Assembly: GCF_000255655.1 (NCBI RefSeq)
Contig: NZ_JH636435.1
Location: forward strand, 239,859 to 303,858
DNA: 64,000 nt
DNA from: Schlesneria paludicola DSM 18645
GTDB taxonomy: Bacteria; Planctomycetota; Planctomycetia; Planctomycetales; Planctomycetaceae
Direction of reading: 5' to 3'
Made by a program: the position numbers and the translations under genes. The notes below the pieces were generated by a model that was given only the letters and a program-made list of their open reading frames with translations, did no database searches and was not told the DNA's origin. Shown here piece after piece: positions 28,801-36,776 of this stretch (positions are counted from its first letter, which is position 1; each line of letters begins with the position of its first letter).

Positions 28801-29716
28801 TCGTTGCTTCGGTTGTCGCCAGGGAAGATGCCGTCTCCGCGTCAGTGACGAGCTGAGTAATCGTTTGTTGAAAGGCGAGCAGCCACGCTCTCCGTCCAAT
28901 TGGACTTGCGATCTCTGGTGGTTCTGGGTCTCGCCACGGGCGAATACGCAGTGTTGTCCGAGACGCGCCGACATCTTCATGAATCGCTTTGACGATCGAC
29001 AGCCCGGTCATGTCCACTCCAAATAGAAGGACGTCGTTTTTTTGGACGTTGAACCCGGTTCCGCTCAAGGTCAATCGTGCACCAGGTGAGAACTCTCCCT
29101 GGAAACGCTTGTTCGGACGAGCTCGGACGGATCCGAGTCGATTCAGTTTGGACGCCGTCTCGATCTCTTCCATTGTTTCAAATGTCTGGGGTAACTCACT
29201 GGGCTTAGTGGGAAGGCTTTGTGCTGCAGTCCTTTTCGGAATCGTGGGTGCCTTGCCAGGTTCGACCGTGAACGCCAGAAACGTCGTTGCGGCGACTCCA
29301 GGCCGTGGAACATGGTTGAGCAATTCTGCCATCGCTTCGATCGACAAACGTTCGGTGGCCGTCCGCAAGTAGTTTTCGTTGGCGATACGCTCCTGATAGA
29401 ACGTGACGACGTCGAAGAGAGTTGCCCCCGCGTCCAGGAGCGAGACGACAAATTCATCAGATGAACGAGAAATGAGCCGCTTCAGCGGATTGTCCGAATC
29501 GTCCCACAGGCGATCGATCATCGTCGATCGGAAGTCCTCTTGCGTGCCGATACGATAGTGAAGTGCGTCTTGTCCGGAGAGATTCCCGAATGGCAGCGGC
29601 GTGTGAGCTGGAGGCAAAGCGGCAGCGCGACAGGCATCGCAATCTCCGCCGGTCGCCGCAGCGCGGGCCGAAGCAATATCAGGGTCAAAGTCATCCGCCT
29701 CGAAGTTCCGGCTCAC
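25865..29716 (-). CDS. Baseplate J/gp6-like wedge protein 2 (Afp12-like)
   Basis: A 1283-residue baseplate wedge protein. The N-terminal region has 'GTQEDFRSTMIDRLWDD', 'SLLDAGATLFDVVTFYQERIANENYLRTATERLS' and 'LLNHVPRPGVAATTFLAFTVE', the conserved opening of the second baseplate-J protein in eCIS. The C-terminal gp6-like domain includes 'GLPDYAAHSLTFAGIEKAHAIKLP' and 'RIETELLAQFGFSRRDLTQPLWLSEVGATLQRVSGV'. Between about residues 275 and 690 is a long, mainly helical insertion. A GTG start overlaps the previous gene's stop (GTGA). Together with the preceding gene it should form the wedge heterodimer around the spike. Confidence 0.87.
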   Translation of the reverse strand: MSRNFEADDFDPDIASARAAATGGDCDACRAAALPPAHTPLPFGNLSGQDALHYRIGTQEDFRSTMIDRLWDDSDNPLKRLISRSSDEFVVSLLDAGATLFDVVTFYQERIANENYLRTATERLSIEAMAELLNHVPRPGVAATTFLAFTVEPGKAPTIPKRTAAQSLPTKPSELPQTFETMEEIETASKLNRLGSVRARPNKRFQGEFSPGARLTLSGTGFNVQKNDVLLFGVDMTGLSIVKAIHEDVGASRTTLRIRPWRDPEPPEIASPIGRRAWLLAFQQTITQLVTDAETASSLATTEATIQATKLFAEKTRTILTAITKALSTPPSDAEFIDWLVDRSKDLTPSHDVDQKVQQSASGVIDQIWGLIAQASPKQFIKSYLDTEFVTPLKDAITRIVADPNVARTLTELFEIDVLRENLSPQLNSMSDASNMADIVNEQLKSLRLLLVHNFESPLPSDVEKWQDFAVPAFLQLADRAQRFDPTRYKLYSIVPRYLETQQAGIPIDSAIARRIRQILSSIRNTLIGTSTADLPTELYPLLSQLQVEQVNALEEQYARIRPWIDAIVDDLTDVLALVAKTFRAFKPDDLSTAKSREAIQTEISKVVNSLQNSGPDIEPEDPGPDMVAAIPDMLSQILASSGLTSPDSIVAALENVVVASSDLPNHIKIFREHARPFGVDLGRLYLSNGTEKDDEDINPNVQSEKLLTLDREYKEIIQGSLIVIDRAGTTTNGVDAQGPFIFRVDKVEVLTASAYGQSRPATQLTLDKKWTLDEKKLSDLRKITIYVQSETLPLGLEPYDADIAGLTIELDGIYPGLSSKRKLIVRGERTDIPDSGARVGELAVIQSAELVYTPRRPGDHPHTRVTLTKPLQHQYKRATVEIFGNVAEATHGETVADEVLGNPTGRSLSVNGVTEFALRQGPLTYVPDAQSRAGARPELVVRVDGVLWHQAEQLAGQSPNAQVYVVQNPIEGGARICFGDGHEGAQPSPEFHGIHVQYRHGLGLAGNVPVNAISLPVTQVLGIQAVTNPLAATGGADRDSLETTRIRAPLSVAALDRLVGLPDYAAHSLTFAGIEKAHAIKLPPAAGGFRPRVVVTVAAAGGEQLTMDSELIRQLRRSLETKGDRSVEVVVLPRQLISVGFEARVRIGSDLIWEQVRTRIETELLAQFGFSRRDLTQPLWLSEVGATLQRVSGVLGFAVDAFGEVAMSSVSMGSDSVNVNAIETAMNSLRGSTPKALVVVARSTKISPVNQQLQPAQLAILNPSLGGTLILKPWDAQRGTII

Positions 29717-32700
29717 GATTTGGTGCTCCCCGAAGTCGAGGATGAACAGGTGTCGTCAGTTCCGTCGATCAGGATCAATCGCAGTTTTCCCCCTTCTGAT
29801 CGGCTCGGCTTGTTTTCCAGTCGAGCAATTTCCGTTGGATCGATGCGTAACATGCCGTCACGCTGAACTCGATCGTCCCGAGTCGCGCCACCGTCGGGAT
29901 CGAGCCGAGTCAATTGGGTGACGGACACATCCCTGATACCCGCCACCGACCTCGCCTGCGCCAGGATGGCTCCAACTTCCACGGACCGCCCGAAAGTCCA
30001 AAGATCAGGATGGAAATAGCCACCTTGTTCCGAAGAGAACACCTTCAGTAAGGCTTCGCGGACATGTCCTGCTTGTGCACTGGTCTCGACACGGAAGGAC
30101 AGCGTCAGCCCCAATGCGACGTAAATCGCCGGTACCACGGCAATGTCGTGATTGATTCGTCGGAAGGCGTCGATCCTGCCCCGGATCTGTGACAGCAGTT
30201 CAGCCGATGCTTCGGCCTGTCCGGCTGCGTCGATTGCCAGGACGATGCGCGTGCCGACGCCATCGAATTGAGCAGTCGCTGCGGCGTTCGCGACTCCAGG
30301 ATGCCGGCGGGCGAGTGTGGCGTAGTCGTCAGGTGTGATGGCCCTGTCCAGGCGACCTTGAATCGCACCGGGCGCCAGGCGACGAACATGCTCCAGCGTT
30401 TCGGGGTCCACCCCACCCTTCGCCGGAAGTGGCTGAAAAATGCCCGTGATGGTTGTTGGTGTGATCGCTGCGAATTGCGATTCGACTGGCTGCGAATCGT
30501 GAATCGCTGCCATACGTGGCGGAGCGGACGTGCGATCTCGCTCTATCAGTTTGAAAGTCGTTAGGGCCTCGGCGGGGATGTTGCCAATCGCACCTGATCC
30601 TGTGCGATACCTGACAATAAACTCCTGACCGGGATTGACGCACTGTCCCAGCGTATCATCATCAGCGATCGATGCGGCCGAATCGACGGGAAGCGGAAAT
30701 CGCAGGTGGGCTCGTCCACTCTCATCGATCTCTGCCACGAAATTCCGATCAGTTGGTCCGCTGGCTAGCAGATCGTACTGTGGCAACCAGAACTCGTTCG
30801 TTCTCTGAGCGTCCTGTAGGACAATATTTGGGACGGATCGAGATGGATCAGAGGTCAAGGCTTCTGCGGCTGGCCCCAGCCATCGCGCAGAGTTCCAGAT
30901 CAGGCCCTCTTCTTCTAAGTGGTCACGTGTGAGACCGAACTCGTTCTGAAACTGTTCTAGGTCTTCTTGAATGAGCGGCCGACCTCGTTCAAGTCGGCGA
31001 ATCAAGGCGTCAATCCATCGCAATACTTCATTTCGACGAACTCGAGAAATCATTCGCAGCTTCCCGACGGCACGGCGTTGTTCGGCGCAGCGCTTCGCGA
31101 GATCTTCCGGAGTCGCCCTGGCAGATGGGGGCCTCAGATTCAATTTTGCCAGGCCGCGATCCACCTCACTATACAGACCTCGTAGCAGACGTCCGATCGA
31201 ATCATGTTCGGTCAGAGGGCGCTTTCTGGTCGTTAGAAAGCTGTTTGCTCGCACCAAGACTCCATCGAGCCGCGATCGGAACTTCCTCAGTAGATGCGCT
31301 TGCCGAAGTGCCACATCATCCATTCGTGGGAACGGTTCTGCGTGAGTGATCGGACCATCGGCGATGACGGGGCAAAATGCGGCCGCAATTTCCAACGGGT
31401 CACCGGCGGAGCCGGATGACTGGCACTCGGGAGGCCGCATCAAGTTGGCAGGCACCTGCACATGTTGCTTTTGCAGACGCCATTCACCATGCTCCACTAG
31501 CATGACGTTGCACTTGGCAACTGTCACATCGGAACATCGTTCGCATTCCCAAGATTGTCGGGTCATCTTGTTGGCTCGAGTTGTGTCCGTCTGGTTCTTG
31601 ATCTGCTTGGGGATCAGGCAAGAGATTGTTAGTGGCATCGGCAAGGCGTCTGCAACATTCCATGAAACTTGCCAGACAGTCTGCTCTATCACGGGATCGT
31701 AGACCTGTTGAACATCCTCCAGGCGTACGGCATGGCGATGCGCGGGATCGGCGTCAGCAGGAGCACCGGTACGCGGACCGATCACTTCCATGAAGACAAT
31801 CACGTCTCCAGGACTAGGCGATGGACCAGAATCAATCCTCGTGCGTTGGGTCTTATGCGGATCTGGCTTGTACGTCGGAAACTGTCCTGGACCGTGCCAG
31901 AGCGTGGCTGAAGTGGCGCCTTTCTCCAACTGGCACACTTCGTCTCCCCATGAATAGAAATAAAGTGTGTTGAGAGACGGGTGGAATAGATACGCATCTG
32001 CCCCTTCTTCTCGCTGTCCCCAAGTTGGCGCGAGCGGAATAAACGCCAGCGGTCCGCCGTCGACGATTTGATAGGACCGATTGATTCGCGAGGCCGTGAG
32101 AAACACGACGTCGTCCACTTCGATTTTGACCCATTTGTCACCTGGCTCGAGATCCAGGCACAGCCACGATCGAGCGGCACAGCCTTCTGATATCTTGTAA
32201 CCGATGAGCCCAACGAGCCGACGAACCGAGATTCGGCGGCGCGCTGTGGCTAAGTAAGCTTCGGTTGCCACTGCATCCTGTGCATAGGACAATCGGTCCC
32301 CCGCATAGGCCAATAATTCAACAAGCGTCACAAATAAGTCGGAGGCATGCCGCTCTGTCCAGTAAGGGGTCGTCAATTGCAGCCGACGCATGAGGAGTTC
32401 GCGCAGACCTTCATAATCTCGGGCCGTATAGTCAATGGCGGTAGATCCACCGGTCGAGCGCACTCGTGTGGGAGTCCGCAATGCGCAATCGACTTCCACT
32501 CCATCGTCGCAGTCGTCTGGCGGTGTGAAACGGAAGTTCGCGCGGTCAAAAACAGGATCGACATCGTGTTTCCGCTGAAGCGATGGTTCGTCAGGTCGGT
32601 CGGGTTGTACTTCCACGAGTCGAAGAAAATAGGTTCCGAAGTCGCCCGGGCAAGCATCGGACGGATCAGAATCCTGGGGTCGTAAAGTCAGCATGGCGGC

Positions 32701-33003
32701 GGCAGGAACTGTTGGATCACAGGGGTCACACAGTTCGACGCTTTGTACCCGAATCGTCGGCCGACGTGATTCGCCAGCGCTTTCAATTCGAAAATTCGCC
32801 GCAACCAATTGACCCGGTAGGTCGGCGTCGAGCAATCCAACGCGAAGTTTCCAAAAGTCCCCGTCGATATGTGGCTCGACCTCGATGTAATCGATGCCAA
32901 ACCAGCGTGGATTGTCCCGAACCCATTGCCGGCGTTGCGCACGGTCTGCGCACGCCGGCCTGCGGCGGTCTGGTTCCGTTTGGTCGTCGATAAGCACGTT
33001 CAT
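29713..33003 (-). CDS. Baseplate J/gp6-like wedge protein 1 (Afp11-like)
   Basis: A 1096-residue baseplate wedge component. The conserved N-terminal block 'DYTARDYEGLRELLMRRLQL' with 'HASDLFVTLVELLAYAGDRLSYAQDAVATEAYL' and 'RRLVGLIGYKISEGCAARSWL' occupies about residues 185-285. The C-terminal baseplate-J block contains 'TPDDYATLARRHPGVANAAA' and 'GGYFHPDLWTFGRSVEVGAILAQARSVAGIRDV'. A WF-rich N-terminal segment of about 60 residues precedes it. TGGAGC lies upstream of the ATG, 46 bases after the gp25 gene. The size and both blocks match Afp11/PVC11-type proteins. Confidence 0.9.
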   Translation of the reverse strand: MNVLIDDQTEPDRRRPACADRAQRRQWVRDNPRWFGIDYIEVEPHIDGDFWKLRVGLLDADLPGQLVAANFRIESAGESRRPTIRVQSVELCDPCDPTVPAAAMLTLRPQDSDPSDACPGDFGTYFLRLVEVQPDRPDEPSLQRKHDVDPVFDRANFRFTPPDDCDDGVEVDCALRTPTRVRSTGGSTAIDYTARDYEGLRELLMRRLQLTTPYWTERHASDLFVTLVELLAYAGDRLSYAQDAVATEAYLATARRRISVRRLVGLIGYKISEGCAARSWLCLDLEPGDKWVKIEVDDVVFLTASRINRSYQIVDGGPLAFIPLAPTWGQREEGADAYLFHPSLNTLYFYSWGDEVCQLEKGATSATLWHGPGQFPTYKPDPHKTQRTRIDSGPSPSPGDVIVFMEVIGPRTGAPADADPAHRHAVRLEDVQQVYDPVIEQTVWQVSWNVADALPMPLTISCLIPKQIKNQTDTTRANKMTRQSWECERCSDVTVAKCNVMLVEHGEWRLQKQHVQVPANLMRPPECQSSGSAGDPLEIAAAFCPVIADGPITHAEPFPRMDDVALRQAHLLRKFRSRLDGVLVRANSFLTTRKRPLTEHDSIGRLLRGLYSEVDRGLAKLNLRPPSARATPEDLAKRCAEQRRAVGKLRMISRVRRNEVLRWIDALIRRLERGRPLIQEDLEQFQNEFGLTRDHLEEEGLIWNSARWLGPAAEALTSDPSRSVPNIVLQDAQRTNEFWLPQYDLLASGPTDRNFVAEIDESGRAHLRFPLPVDSAASIADDDTLGQCVNPGQEFIVRYRTGSGAIGNIPAEALTTFKLIERDRTSAPPRMAAIHDSQPVESQFAAITPTTITGIFQPLPAKGGVDPETLEHVRRLAPGAIQGRLDRAITPDDYATLARRHPGVANAAATAQFDGVGTRIVLAIDAAGQAEASAELLSQIRGRIDAFRRINHDIAVVPAIYVALGLTLSFRVETSAQAGHVREALLKVFSSEQGGYFHPDLWTFGRSVEVGAILAQARSVAGIRDVSVTQLTRLDPDGGATRDDRVQRDGMLRIDPTEIARLENKPSRSEGGKLRLILIDGTDDTCSSSTSGSTKS

Positions 33004-33049
33004 CGATCATTGCTCCACATCGGAGACTCGATCATCATGGAAAGTTGCC

Positions 33050-33466
33050 TTACAAAGGGCGTTCAAAAGTCTCATGCAGGGGTTGTTCACCGGCAGTGCC
33101 AGGTTGCAGGAGCCGATAGCGAATCGTGACGCAGATTTTGGAATCCACCACGTTCGATTCCACTGCGAGAATTTCGATAAGATCCAGTAACTCTTGCGTC
33201 AGTCCACCTTCAATACCTTGCCTCAGAGTTTGCTCAACTTGCGTTGCGCCACCGAAGATCAGGTTCATCACTCCGGCACCATAGGTGGGGCGATTGAGCC
33301 GTTCGCCCGGGGCGGTGAACAGATAGGTTTCTAGATACTGGCGCACCTTGGCGGCGCCCACGACGGTATTGGTGCGCCCATCATTTCCGATCGACCAGGG
33401 GGACGCAGGCGTGGCGTTTCGTCGGGGATCTGGCCGTGCGTTTCGAGTTTTCGATGTTGAAAACAT
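33050..33466 (-). CDS. gp25-like baseplate wedge protein (Afp9-like)
   Basis: A 138-residue GPW/gp25-family protein. Signature segments are 'VRQYLETYLFTAPGERLNRPTYGAGVMNLIFGG', 'VEQTLRQGIEGGLTQELLDLIEI' and 'VTIRYRLLQ'. In T4 and eCIS particles gp25 joins the sheath to the baseplate wedge core. Its EPR-like motif region reads 'PGERLNRP'. An AAGGAAACC ribosome-binding site precedes the ATG. Confidence 0.88.
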   Translation of the reverse strand: MFSTSKTRNARPDPRRNATPASPWSIGNDGRTNTVVGAAKVRQYLETYLFTAPGERLNRPTYGAGVMNLIFGGATQVEQTLRQGIEGGLTQELLDLIEILAVESNVVDSKICVTIRYRLLQPGTAGEQPLHETFERPL

Positions 33467-33529
33467 GGCGGTTTCCTTCTCTTCACGGTGAATGGTGTCG
33501 CCCGGAGGGGGGCGTTGCGCCGTTTGAAC

Positions 33530-33853
33530 TTACGTTGCCCTGACGCGTTTCTGCGTCTGTTTGATCGTGACACCCAGTCCAGATGACTTGCATTGCCCCT
33601 GAGCATCGGACAAGAGCAATGCCACGCCATTGGACTTCACGCGCGTCGCTCCGGCGATCCAGGTGGCGCTGATATCCGGTCCATTTCCTGTCGGTGGAGA
33701 AGGCAATGAACAACCGGAAATGACCAGGTTACTGGTCTTCAATAGGGCCGGACTGCCGCTAAGCCGAACGCGCTCAGCCACAATCTGCGTGCTACACGTT
33801 CCCCGATGTAAACAAGAGATGATGGCCGCCTTTTCGATCAGGTATCCTGGCAT
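33530..33853 (-). CDS. PAAR-like spike tip protein (Afp10-like)
   Basis: A 107-residue protein with the opening 'MPGYLIEKAAIISCLHRGTCS', a small beta-rich body and the late 'CKSSGLGVTI'. This matches the short PAAR-like tip proteins encoded between the spike and gp25 in eCIS operons. The Cys/His residues near the N-terminus could bind the tip metal. It should cap the OB-fold spike encoded immediately upstream, from which it is separated by one base. Confidence 0.75.
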   Translation of the reverse strand: MPGYLIEKAAIISCLHRGTCSTQIVAERVRLSGSPALLKTSNLVISGCSLPSPPTGNGPDISATWIAGATRVKSNGVALLLSDAQGQCKSSGLGVTIKQTQKRVRAT

Positions 33854-33854
33854 G

Positions 33855-34403
33855 TTACTTCACCTGCAAAGCCGTCTGATTGATCGAGACTTCATTACCC
33901 TTAAGGTTCACACTGGCGCCGGCCTTGGTACTAATTTCAGCACCTTCGGAATTCATGACGAGCTTCATTCCGGCTTTCGTCTGAATCGTCAACTTTCCGC
34001 CTGCAACATCTTCAATCGTGATCGTGACAAATTCGGTTTGGATCACCTTGACAGACGGCAACCCCGCACCCGGCGGCAACTGCGACGTACTTGTGGAATC
34101 TTTTGGCCAGAAGCAACCGGTCCAGATCGGAAAGTCCGGATCGCCCCCTTCAAATTCGACCCAGACATCGGTCCCCTTGGGTGGGATCATGAAAAAGCCC
34201 ACACCATTGCCGCCATAGGGCATGGCCGGCATCGCCCAGCCCAGCTCTTCTCCATCGAGCACATCTTTGACTGAAACTTTGACCCGGCCTTTCTGCTCGA
34301 GATCGAGGTTATCAACCACCTTGCCGCGGAACTTACCGAGGAAACCTCGGCCCATGATGTCCGGCGAGTTCCGAGCGTGGTAAGCGGCAACTGATTTGGT
34401 CAT
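33855..34403 (-). CDS. gp5-like OB-fold spike protein
   Basis: A 182-residue protein. After a short linker it has the gp5/VgrG OB-fold pattern: 'FLGKFRGKVVDNLDLEQKGRVKVSV', 'GWAMPAMPYGGNGVGFFMIPPKGTDVWVEFEGGDPDFPIWTG'. It ends in an alternating beta segment ('LTIQTKAGMKLVMNSEGAEISTKAGASVNLKG') typical of the triple-stranded beta-spike. The ATG at 34403 has GAGGGAC upstream; the frame also opens at a TTG 15 bases earlier. In Afp this part is fused to the gp27-like hub (Afp8); here the hub is a separate gene just upstream. Confidence 0.87.
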   Translation of the reverse strand: MTKSVAAYHARNSPDIMGRGFLGKFRGKVVDNLDLEQKGRVKVSVKDVLDGEELGWAMPAMPYGGNGVGFFMIPPKGTDVWVEFEGGDPDFPIWTGCFWPKDSTSTSQLPPGAGLPSVKVIQTEFVTITIEDVAGGKLTIQTKAGMKLVMNSEGAEISTKAGASVNLKGNEVSINQTALQVK

Positions 34404-34441
34404 AGGTATGTCCCTCAACTGTCAATCTGAACCAAATGCGG

Positions 34442-35569
34442 TTAGCGACGGACCACTGCGGTGGTCGAGCCGCGGCCTTCGCGGACCATCGTGAAACTCT
34501 GTAAATACTGACCCATCCGAGGTCGAATGCGATGGGTGACTTGGCGTACGTAATACAGGCCGCTGTGGGCAGGACCCGCGCCCTGTAGACCCACAAGTCG
34601 TCGGGCACGTAATGGTTGGCCATAGCGCGCGACGTCCAATTCCCCCTCGGCAACCAAGGCATCGGGCGAGGCGGATCTTCCTGCGGCAAGGCGCGCTTGA
34701 GCTCGTGCCGTCGACATTTTCGTGGCATCACGGGCCATGCGTCTTCGTACAGGGGCTTGGGGCATGGCGGCCAATGGCGGACTCGTCGACTGTGCCCCGG
34801 CGAAACCTCCCAAGCCTGGCAACGCACCTGTCGCCGGCAGTGTTTCTTCTCGAGGGCTAAACGCGTCCAAGTGAAAACGCAAACCGTGCACTGTTGTTCC
34901 AGTTAAGAAATTCATCGTGAGAGCGGATTGAGGCGAACCGAGTCGTTCCGGTCCCCAGGAGACAAGGCTGACGGCCGGAACGGGAGTTGGCTCGGCATAA
35001 AATGCGTGCCCGTTGCGTGCGGCTAAACGCGTTAAGAATGCAAAGTCAGTTTCGGTTTGGGTCGTAACACGTTGCAACACGGTCTCCATCGGCCCTGAGG
35101 GAGACACCGGCGGTACCAGGCCATATTTTGCGTAGCCTCCGACGATCTGCATCGCGATGATCCCGTCGGGTTGATTTGGATACGCCTTGTTTTTCTCTTC
35201 AAAATCCATCAAGACGGAAATGTCTTCACCAGTAAGAATCAGTTTCGAACGGCCCGGCTCGGTGCTCGGCGCAAAATGGTGGTCCAGAATCATTCCATCC
35301 AGAACTCCCACCGGGCTGGCCCCAATCTGTCCTATGACAGCCACCCTCTGCAGTGGATCTAGCAATCCCGTGGAAAGCTGATCGTATTCAACAGCACCAA
35401 CTCCCGATCGTCCGACGCTTAACGTAATCCGAAACGCATCGCGACCTGTTGCGGTGTCACCTTGAATCACTTCGATCTCTTCGATAGCGCGGACGAAGGA
35501 CGCCGGTGCTGGCTCTGGTATCGTTTTGCCGATCAAGAACGCCAATCGTGTTCCGGCGAGCAAATTCAT
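34442..35569 (-). CDS. gpD/gp27-like baseplate hub protein
   Basis: A 375-residue hub protein of the phage late control gpD/VgrG N-terminal type. Key segments are 'FRITLSVGRSGVGAVEYDQLSTGLLDPLQRVAVIGQIG', 'GVLDGMILDHHFAPSTEPGRSKLILTGEDISVLMDFEEK', and 'TETDFAFLTRLAARNGHAFYAEPTP', the second hub barrel. The start is uncertain: ATG at 35569 fits the family, while GTG 35581 and TTG 35587 are in frame. It should trimerise and hold the OB spike encoded next. A Pro/Ala-rich stretch near residue 265-300 precedes the C-terminal part. Confidence 0.85.
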   Translation of the reverse strand: MNLLAGTRLAFLIGKTIPEPAPASFVRAIEEIEVIQGDTATGRDAFRITLSVGRSGVGAVEYDQLSTGLLDPLQRVAVIGQIGASPVGVLDGMILDHHFAPSTEPGRSKLILTGEDISVLMDFEEKNKAYPNQPDGIIAMQIVGGYAKYGLVPPVSPSGPMETVLQRVTTQTETDFAFLTRLAARNGHAFYAEPTPVPAVSLVSWGPERLGSPQSALTMNFLTGTTVHGLRFHLDAFSPREETLPATGALPGLGGFAGAQSTSPPLAAMPQAPVRRRMARDATKMSTARAQARLAAGRSASPDALVAEGELDVARYGQPLRARRLVGLQGAGPAHSGLYYVRQVTHRIRPRMGQYLQSFTMVREGRGSTTAVVRR

Positions 35570-35590
35570 ATTGGGGAGCACTTTCAAATC

Positions 35591-35989
35591 TTAGAACGAT
35601 CGCAGTGGAATGAGTGACCGCCCCGCACCTTCCGGCACGACAATCCAAGTCCCAGGTTCTTCGGTCACTTCATCAGGAAAGATGCAGGGGTTGCTATCTG
35701 CGATTCTCCAGAACAACAGTGGATCACCCAGCGCGAGCCAAGCGAGGATGTCCAATCGATCGCAGGCATCGACCACGTGAGCTCGCAGTGTTTGCCCCAG
35801 AGCCGTCACCTGCATGCCCGATTCTGCCAATGTGGGCGAGCCTTCCTGGTCTGTGTCGATGCCGATATCGGAAAGCGGAGGCAGGAAACGACGTCTCAGG
35901 TAGGTCACTTCGCGCGGACGGCCGCTTCCGTCAATGATGCTGACCCTGGCATGTTCGCATTCGTAGTACCGGCTGTTTTCGGACACCAT
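35591..35989 (-). CDS. LysM-like baseplate protein (gp53-like)
   Basis: A 132-residue protein containing 'DACDRLDILAWLALGDPLLFWRIADSN', the LysM-like helix-turn pattern of the small gp53-type baseplate protein found next to the hub gene in eCIS operons. The N-terminal half includes 'GSGRPREVTYLRRRFLPP', matching the usual preamble. The ATG at 35989 has GAGAGGTG upstream; an earlier in-frame start would add 12 residues and overlap less well. It probably stabilises wedge-hub contacts. Confidence 0.8.
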   Translation of the reverse strand: MVSENSRYYECEHARVSIIDGSGRPREVTYLRRRFLPPLSDIGIDTDQEGSPTLAESGMQVTALGQTLRAHVVDACDRLDILAWLALGDPLLFWRIADSNPCIFPDEVTEEPGTWIVVPEGAGRSLIPLRSF

Positions 35990-36028
35990 GGAAACGCACC
36001 TCTCGAAATCATTCCCGTACATCAATGC

Positions 36029-36709
36029 TTAAAATCGGCTGATAGCTTCTTGAATCGTGGAGTCGATCCTGCCCGCCGCTTGGCCAGTGGCGACCAGGGC
36101 GAGCGCTTCTTTGACGACGGTCGAGTAATTGACGGCCCACAGATAGGGGAGCCCACTGTCTTCGACGTCGTCGGGGCCTAATACAGTAAGGCTGACAGCC
36201 ACGCTGGCTCGAAACGGATTGAGGTTGGGGTCGAAGGCTTCCTCGGTCACCGCCAGGCTGTCGATGCGGACAGGCAAGACGCGCGCCGGACCGAGAAACA
36301 GTAATGTCAACGGTGGACTATCCGGGACTGCACTGATGACCCCTGCTTTTTTCAAACCTTCCGTCGCAAGACTGCCAGCTTTTGAAGGCGAGATCAGCAT
36401 TTCGAGAGCCGACAAGCCGGGTAAGATCCCCGTCGTCACTGCGACTTTATTCTTGACTTCCAGCCCGTCAGTCGCATCCAGCACAAGCGTAAATGAAATC
36501 GTTTCATACGGTGGCCCGGCAAATCCTAACGACTCAGCCGGGTTGCCGGATTCGGCGTCCCATCCCTTGGACATGGCCCGCCGAGGCATCAGATTTCGTG
36601 TGATGCTCTCTGGATTGTACTGAAACAGCACAAGGGTGGGCACCCGCGACAAACCGATGCTGACAAGCGCACCTTTGAGAATGAGAGGAGTAACGGGGGA
36701 TGATGTCAT
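36029..36709 (-). CDS. CIS-tube/Afp7-like baseplate protein
   Basis: A 226-residue protein with the conserved N-terminal 'LVLFQYNPESITRNLMPR' and 'YETISFTLVLDATDG' blocks of the eCIS tube-initiator family (Afp7-type, N-terminal domain of the LysM-containing proteins). The middle has 'PPLTLLFLGPARVLPVRIDSLAVTEEAFDPNLNPFRASVAVSLTVL', again diagnostic. The usual C-terminal LysM domain is missing here; a LysM-like protein is encoded by the next gene instead. A 67-base gap separates it from the cargo candidate upstream. It should form the ring joining the tube to the hub. Confidence 0.82.
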   Translation of the reverse strand: MTSSPVTPLILKGALVSIGLSRVPTLVLFQYNPESITRNLMPRRAMSKGWDAESGNPAESLGFAGPPYETISFTLVLDATDGLEVKNKVAVTTGILPGLSALEMLISPSKAGSLATEGLKKAGVISAVPDSPPLTLLFLGPARVLPVRIDSLAVTEEAFDPNLNPFRASVAVSLTVLGPDDVEDSGLPYLWAVNYSTVVKEALALVATGQAAGRIDSTIQEAISRF

Positions 36710-36776
36710 AATTGCGAGCTTACTTTTATTGTTAGCAAGAGCAGCATTCGAATTTCTACGTTAACTTACGTCTATA

